From: Candidatus Nanohalarchaeota archaeon
GTDB lineage: Archaea; EX4484-52; B79-G9
Reading direction: 5' to 3'
Assembly (NCBI GenBank): GCA_017610525.1
Contig: JAFCBW010000036.1
Location: 1-9,283, forward strand
Length of the DNA: 9,283 nucleotides
Part shown: one piece after another, positions 6,150 to 9,283 of the stretch
How positions within the stretch are numbered: position 1 is the stretch's first letter
Layout of the letters: every line of letters begins with the position of its first letter
Notes under the pieces: generated by a model
Seen by the model: only the letters and a program-made list of their open reading frames with translations
Databases searched by the model: none
Told to the model about the DNA's origin: nothing
Position numbers and translations under genes: made by a program

Positions 6150-6304
6150 TGCCATGGAATCTAATGATAGGCGCTGGAGCGCTGGTGGGGTTTTGTGTTG
6201 AGGTGGTGGGTGAGGAGTTCCATGTGATGAACTGTGGTGGTAGAAGTGGGTGGATTGGGGTGATGTGTTTGAGAGTGCCTGTGTCTGCATAGGTTTTTTT
6301 TTTT
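6150..6304 (+). ncRNA. Candidate small structured RNA (tentative)
   Basis: A TATA-like ATATAAAG (6121-6128) predicts a start near 6150. Downstream, CATGGAA (6153-6159) can pair with TTCCATG (6218-6224), enclosing a GCGC-TGGA-GCGC hairpin, and the segment ends in T11 (6294-6304). Promoter, structure and T-tract together suggest a ~155-nt RNA. A 15-codon frame starting at 6154 is an alternative reading. No known RNA family is recognised. Confidence 0.25.
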
Positions 6305-6330
6305 GAGTGGTGACACTCCGCGCGTTTTTT
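6294..6330 (+). terminator. T11 tract, hairpin and T6 tract
   Basis: An uninterrupted T11 (6294-6304) is followed by GAGTG-GTGA-CACTC (6305-6318), a short CG-rich piece and T6 (6325-6330). On the plus strand this looks like a double terminator placed just before the surface-protein promoter, which implies transcription from the left. Confidence 0.45.
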
Positions 6331-6346
6331 GGGGATGGATGTTAAG

Positions 6347-6355
6347 CATATATAG
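6347..6355 (+). promoter_or_regulatory. TATA box of the surface-protein gene
   Basis: CATATATAG lies about 60 bp before the ATG at 6411. A start near 6377 would leave a leader of roughly 33 nt containing the partial ribosome site GGTGG at about 6400-6404. Confidence 0.45.
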
Positions 6356-6410
6356 TTTGGAATCCATGTGTTGGGTTATGGGTTGTGATGTGGTTTATGG
6401 TGGTGGAAGA

Positions 6411-9283
6411 ATGATGAAGAGTGTGGGGTTTTTTGGGGTTTTGGCGCTGATTATGGTTTTTGTTTTGATGCCTTCGGTTTCGTTTGCTACTACTGATATT
6501 TATTATTCTGTTGGCACCAACACTTCTGATTTAAAATTGGGTTCTCCGACGGTGACTATTGTTAGCGGGGTTGCTGTGTTTAATGTGTCCCAGCCGGACA
6601 AGATTGGTGTCGGGGATAGGATTGAGTATGTCAGTAATGTCAGTTTTATTTCAGGGAGGATTAATTCTACTGCTTATAATGTCACGACAGCCAAAGGCGC
6701 GGTTCCTTCGGATGTTTCTGATGTGGTTGTGTATAATGTTACAAGGGCGTTTAATTCGCTGGCGTCGGCGGAATCAGGCGCTTCGGATTCTAATCATCTT
6801 GATACTTCTAACCTGGCTGAGGGGAATTATACTCTGAATATTGCATGCTACGCTGACGCTGTCGAAACAACAGCATTAGACATTAATGGCTGGACTACAG
6901 AGGCTGATAACTACATTAAAATCTATACTCCTGTTAATCCAAATGAGGTCGGGGTAAGCCAGAGGCATGATGGGAAGTGGGGTGATGGATATAAATTAAT
7001 TATTGCCACAGAATATGCGTACGGAATAAATACAAGAGCGGATTGTGTTGTTATAGAAGGATTGCAAATTTACCAAAACCAAACCGCAAATGAAAGGAGT
7101 TGTATATCCACTGTTGATGCAGATGCAGGATTGTTTAATATTTCCAATAATATTTTGAGAAATAATAATAAATCAGCAAGGGGTATTGGGGCAGATGGCG
7201 GGAGTGCGGCACAAAAATTAAATGTTTGGAATAATATTATTTATGATTGTAGTGACGGAATTTATAGTGATTGGAATGAGAATATTGTTTGGGAAGTGTA
7301 TAGCAATACTTTTTATAACATAGATACTGTTGTGAGTGTGCGAAGAAATAATGTGGTTAAAGCAGTGAATAATATCCTGAATAATGTGAGTGTTGGTTTC
7401 TATAGTGTAACTTATATATCCGGCTCAGATTATAATATTGCATCAGATGGAACAAGCGCTGGTGGAGTTCATGACCAAACAAATGTGAATTTGACATTTG
7501 TGGATGTATCTAATGGAGATTTTCACTTATCTGCATCGGATGTAGCTGCTATTAATAATGGTACTGATTTGTCAAGTGAAGGGTTCTCAGATGACATCGA
7601 CGGCGACACTCGTTCAGGAACATGGGACATTGGCGCTGATGAATATGTTGCCGGGGACTCAACGCCGCCAAATGTGACTTATGTTTCAGATTCGCCAGAC
7701 CCGCAGGGATTGGGAGAGAATGTTACGATAAGTGCAACGGTGATAGATGATGCGGAAGTTCAGACTGTTTTGGTTGGGATTACTCTTCCGGGCGGGAGTG
7801 AAATTAATTATACAATGACTAATCAAAGTTCTGTTTATAGTCATAATTATTTGAATTGGGTTAACGGAACTTATAATTATACGATTTATGCAAAGGATGC
7901 TACGGGTAATCTGAATGATTCCAGAACAGGAACATTTGAAATTTATTCGGATGTTTATCTGCATGTGAAGACTTTGAAAGATACTTACGGAGCTAATGAA
8001 ATAGTCAACATCACAGACCCGTTTGAGTTTGATTTGAGCGGGGTTGTTGAAACGGATGGAGTTATAAATGGGGATGATATCTCTATCGAATCCGATATAT
8101 TTAGTTTTGTTTCCGGTTTTTTTACTAATCTGTTTAATGGTGTTTTAGGTATCACAGGGATGAGTGTTGGCAGTGCTTCGGCAGAGGGAGTAGATGAAAT
8201 TACCGATATTTCCGGAAAAGACCTCAGGGTTTCAGGAACAATTTATATCAGCGACCATTTCGATGATCAGGATGACTGGGATGGTTGTAGTGATCATCCT
8301 TTGCCATGGTCTCATTATGGATGGAATTCCGGGGTTTATTGTAATAGCGTTATTATCTCTGGAGAATGGAACGATGCTCACGGGTCTATTGGAAAATCAG
8401 TTAAAATTATTTGGCCTGACGGGATAGTTGAAAAAGGGATGGAAACATATGCTTCGAGCGACAAAGGTTCTGTTTGGATGGGGTATTGGTGGAGGCATGA
8501 TTCGGGTTATACAATGCCAGAACAGGATAAATGGATATACTTTACTGAAACAAACGGGGAAAGACATATGTTGTCTCATAAAGGCAATACTATTTGCTTT
8601 TTTGACCGTATTTCTTATAATCTTTGCGTTAATATTGGCACTGGCGCAGATGAGCATCCAGATACAAGCACAAGTGCGTGGTACGATGATACCTCATGGC
8701 ATCACTTCATAATTTATGCATCTCCTGAGAATGATGACATTAGAATCTGGCGTGATGGTACCGAACTTGGATGGAATGGAGATAATCTCAATGCGGGATG
8801 GTACGGCAGCAGTTTTGATTATGGGACTATGACGTTTGGATACCAAAGTCGCCATGGATGGACAGGTCATGTGTCCTATTTTGATGATATAATAATTGCT
8901 GATAATAAAGAAGATATTGAAGCATTCCTTGGTGTCTCAGGTGGCATTGTCCCGGAACGATCCAACCCTTCCCCAACCGGAACCTTAACCGCAGGCATAA
9001 CCTCTACAAACATTTCTCTTACAACAGATATCAACGCAACCTGCAGATACTCCAATGTTTCGGGGACGAACTACACAGACATGACAGGCACATTCACAAA
9101 CACAAATTCAACCAACCATTCCACTGAAGTGTCAGGATTACAAACAGATAATGTTTATTATGTGAGATGCAATTCCACCGACGGCAACGAAAACACGGAT
9201 GATTTTAATATTACTTTTTCTGTTAATGCCAGCAGTGTCCAACACAAAGCAGACAAGAATAATAATAGTATAATTAATATGCC
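6411..9283 (+). CDS. Large secreted multidomain surface protein (3' end outside window)
   Basis: Open for 957 codons and beyond the right edge. Residues 1-26 form a signal peptide (MMK, hydrophobic core, likely cleavage after SFA). An N-terminal region (about 100-200) has the RAFNSL...GNYTLNIACYADA motif that commonly precedes beta-helix domains in metagenomic surface proteins. Parallel beta-helix repeats occupy about 240-330 (repeated NNI-L/I/Y patterns), and the common helix-capping motif DIDGDTRSGTWDIGADEY lies at 395-412. An Ig-like domain spans 416-510, followed by a second short VYLHVKTLKDTYG segment. A hydrophobic Gly/Phe-rich stretch (about 564-592) precedes a LamG/concanavalin-like domain (about 610-844) and an FnIII-like domain (845-940). 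A dockerin-like Ca2+ loop begins at D948-x-N950-x-N952. About 30 N-x-S/T sequons fit an N-glycosylated archaeal exterior. Likely role: adhesion or cell-wall/matrix; no catalytic residues identified. ATG 6414 is an alternative start. Transcribed divergently from the feo operon. Confidence 0.93.
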   Translation, partial: MMKSVGFFGVLALIMVFVLMPSVSFATTDIYYSVGTNTSDLKLGSPTVTIVSGVAVFNVSQPDKIGVGDRIEYVSNVSFISGRINSTAYNVTTAKGAVPSDVSDVVVYNVTRAFNSLASAESGASDSNHLDTSNLAEGNYTLNIACYADAVETTALDINGWTTEADNYIKIYTPVNPNEVGVSQRHDGKWGDGYKLIIATEYAYGINTRADCVVIEGLQIYQNQTANERSCISTVDADAGLFNISNNILRNNNKSARGIGADGGSAAQKLNVWNNIIYDCSDGIYSDWNENIVWEVYSNTFYNIDTVVSVRRNNVVKAVNNILNNVSVGFYSVTYISGSDYNIASDGTSAGGVHDQTNVNLTFVDVSNGDFHLSASDVAAINNGTDLSSEGFSDDIDGDTRSGTWDIGADEYVAGDSTPPNVTYVSDSPDPQGLGENVTISATVIDDAEVQTVLVGITLPGGSEINYTMTNQSSVYSHNYLNWVNGTYNYTIYAKDATGNLNDSRTGTFEIYSDVYLHVKTLKDTYGANEIVNITDPFEFDLSGVVETDGVINGDDISIESDIFSFVSGFFTNLFNGVLGITGMSVGSASAEGVDEITDISGKDLRVSGTIYISDHFDDQDDWDGCSDHPLPWSHYGWNSGVYCNSVIISGEWNDAHGSIGKSVKIIWPDGIVEKGMETYASSDKGSVWMGYWWRHDSGYTMPEQDKWIYFTETNGERHMLSHKGNTICFFDRISYNLCVNIGTGADEHPDTSTSAWYDDTSWHHFIIYASPENDDIRIWRDGTELGWNGDNLNAGWYGSSFDYGTMTFGYQSRHGWTGHVSYFDDIIIADNKEDIEAFLGVSGGIVPERSNPSPTGTLTAGITSTNISLTTDINATCRYSNVSGTNYTDMTGTFTNTNSTNHSTEVSGLQTDNVYYVRCNSTDGNENTDDFNITFSVNASSVQHKADKNNNSIINM

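Larger units (their letters stand above)
5506..6410. other. Long intergenic stretch without a convincing gene
   Basis: Between the divergent feo operon and surface-protein gene. Short frames exist (62 aa from 5603; 63 aa from a GTG at 5892, or 41 aa from ATG 5961 after GGAGGT), but none shows a family, and base composition is irregular. The right half (about 5890-6290) is strongly G/T-rich on the plus strand. Notable pieces are a hairpin TGTCC-TTTC-GGACA near 5670-5685, a possible small-RNA locus at 6150-6304, two T-tracts around 6294-6330, and the promoter near 6350. It may contain remnants of decayed plus-strand genes; I see no recognisable one. Confidence 0.6.

Noticed and set aside
7686..8712. 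Several 77-94-codon frames on both strands (7686-7964, 8194-8427, 8397-8657, 8428-8712)
   Set aside because: All lie within the continuous plus-strand surface-protein frame.
1..9283. CRISPR array, rRNA, or transposase gene
   Set aside because: No regularly spaced repeats, no rRNA-like sequence and no transposase motif were seen on either strand.

Overview
The window most likely comes from an archaeon, plausibly of a DPANN-type lineage. Three things point this way: TATA-box-like elements about 25-30 bp upstream of starts with little or no leader (feoA, the surface protein, the 60-aa ORF), T-rich terminators, and a huge secreted protein packed with N-glycosylation sequons. This is inference; the window has no rRNA or informational gene to fix the taxonomy, and the surface-protein module set also occurs in some ultrasmall bacteria.

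Right to left on the minus strand, the core is a ferrous-iron uptake operon: feoA1 (5225-5464), feoA2 (5007-5228, ATGA overlap) and feoB (2980-5001). It is followed by an unrecognised multi-spanning membrane protein (2017-2823). Palindromes of the form TTAGG-N4-CCTAA lie upstream of feoA1 and of this membrane gene, so both are probably controlled by a DtxR/IdeR-like metal-responsive repressor. At feoA1 the site overlaps the TATA box.

The left end (1-918) is a decayed duplicate of the segment running from the feoB 3' end through the membrane gene. It keeps a feoB C-terminal remnant (TAG stop plus 1-nt deletion), the intergenic hairpins (with compensatory base changes), the palindromic operator, and a membrane-gene copy broken by a ~70-bp insertion. 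Between the two copies is an unrelated minus-strand unit: a possible 60-aa ORF and a four-helix membrane protein of 176 aa, with a pair of inverted repeats upstream and a hairpin/T-tract terminator downstream.

From 5465 to 6410 there is no convincing gene. The stretch holds the feo promoter, a G/T-rich segment that may encode a small structured RNA ending in T11, and the promoter of the right-hand gene. From 6411 to the right edge (957 codons, still open) a plus-strand gene encodes a secreted, heavily glycosylatable protein. It contains a parallel beta-helix, an Ig-like domain, a LamG/concanavalin-like domain, an FnIII-like domain and the start of a dockerin-like calcium motif: a cell-surface adhesin or matrix protein.
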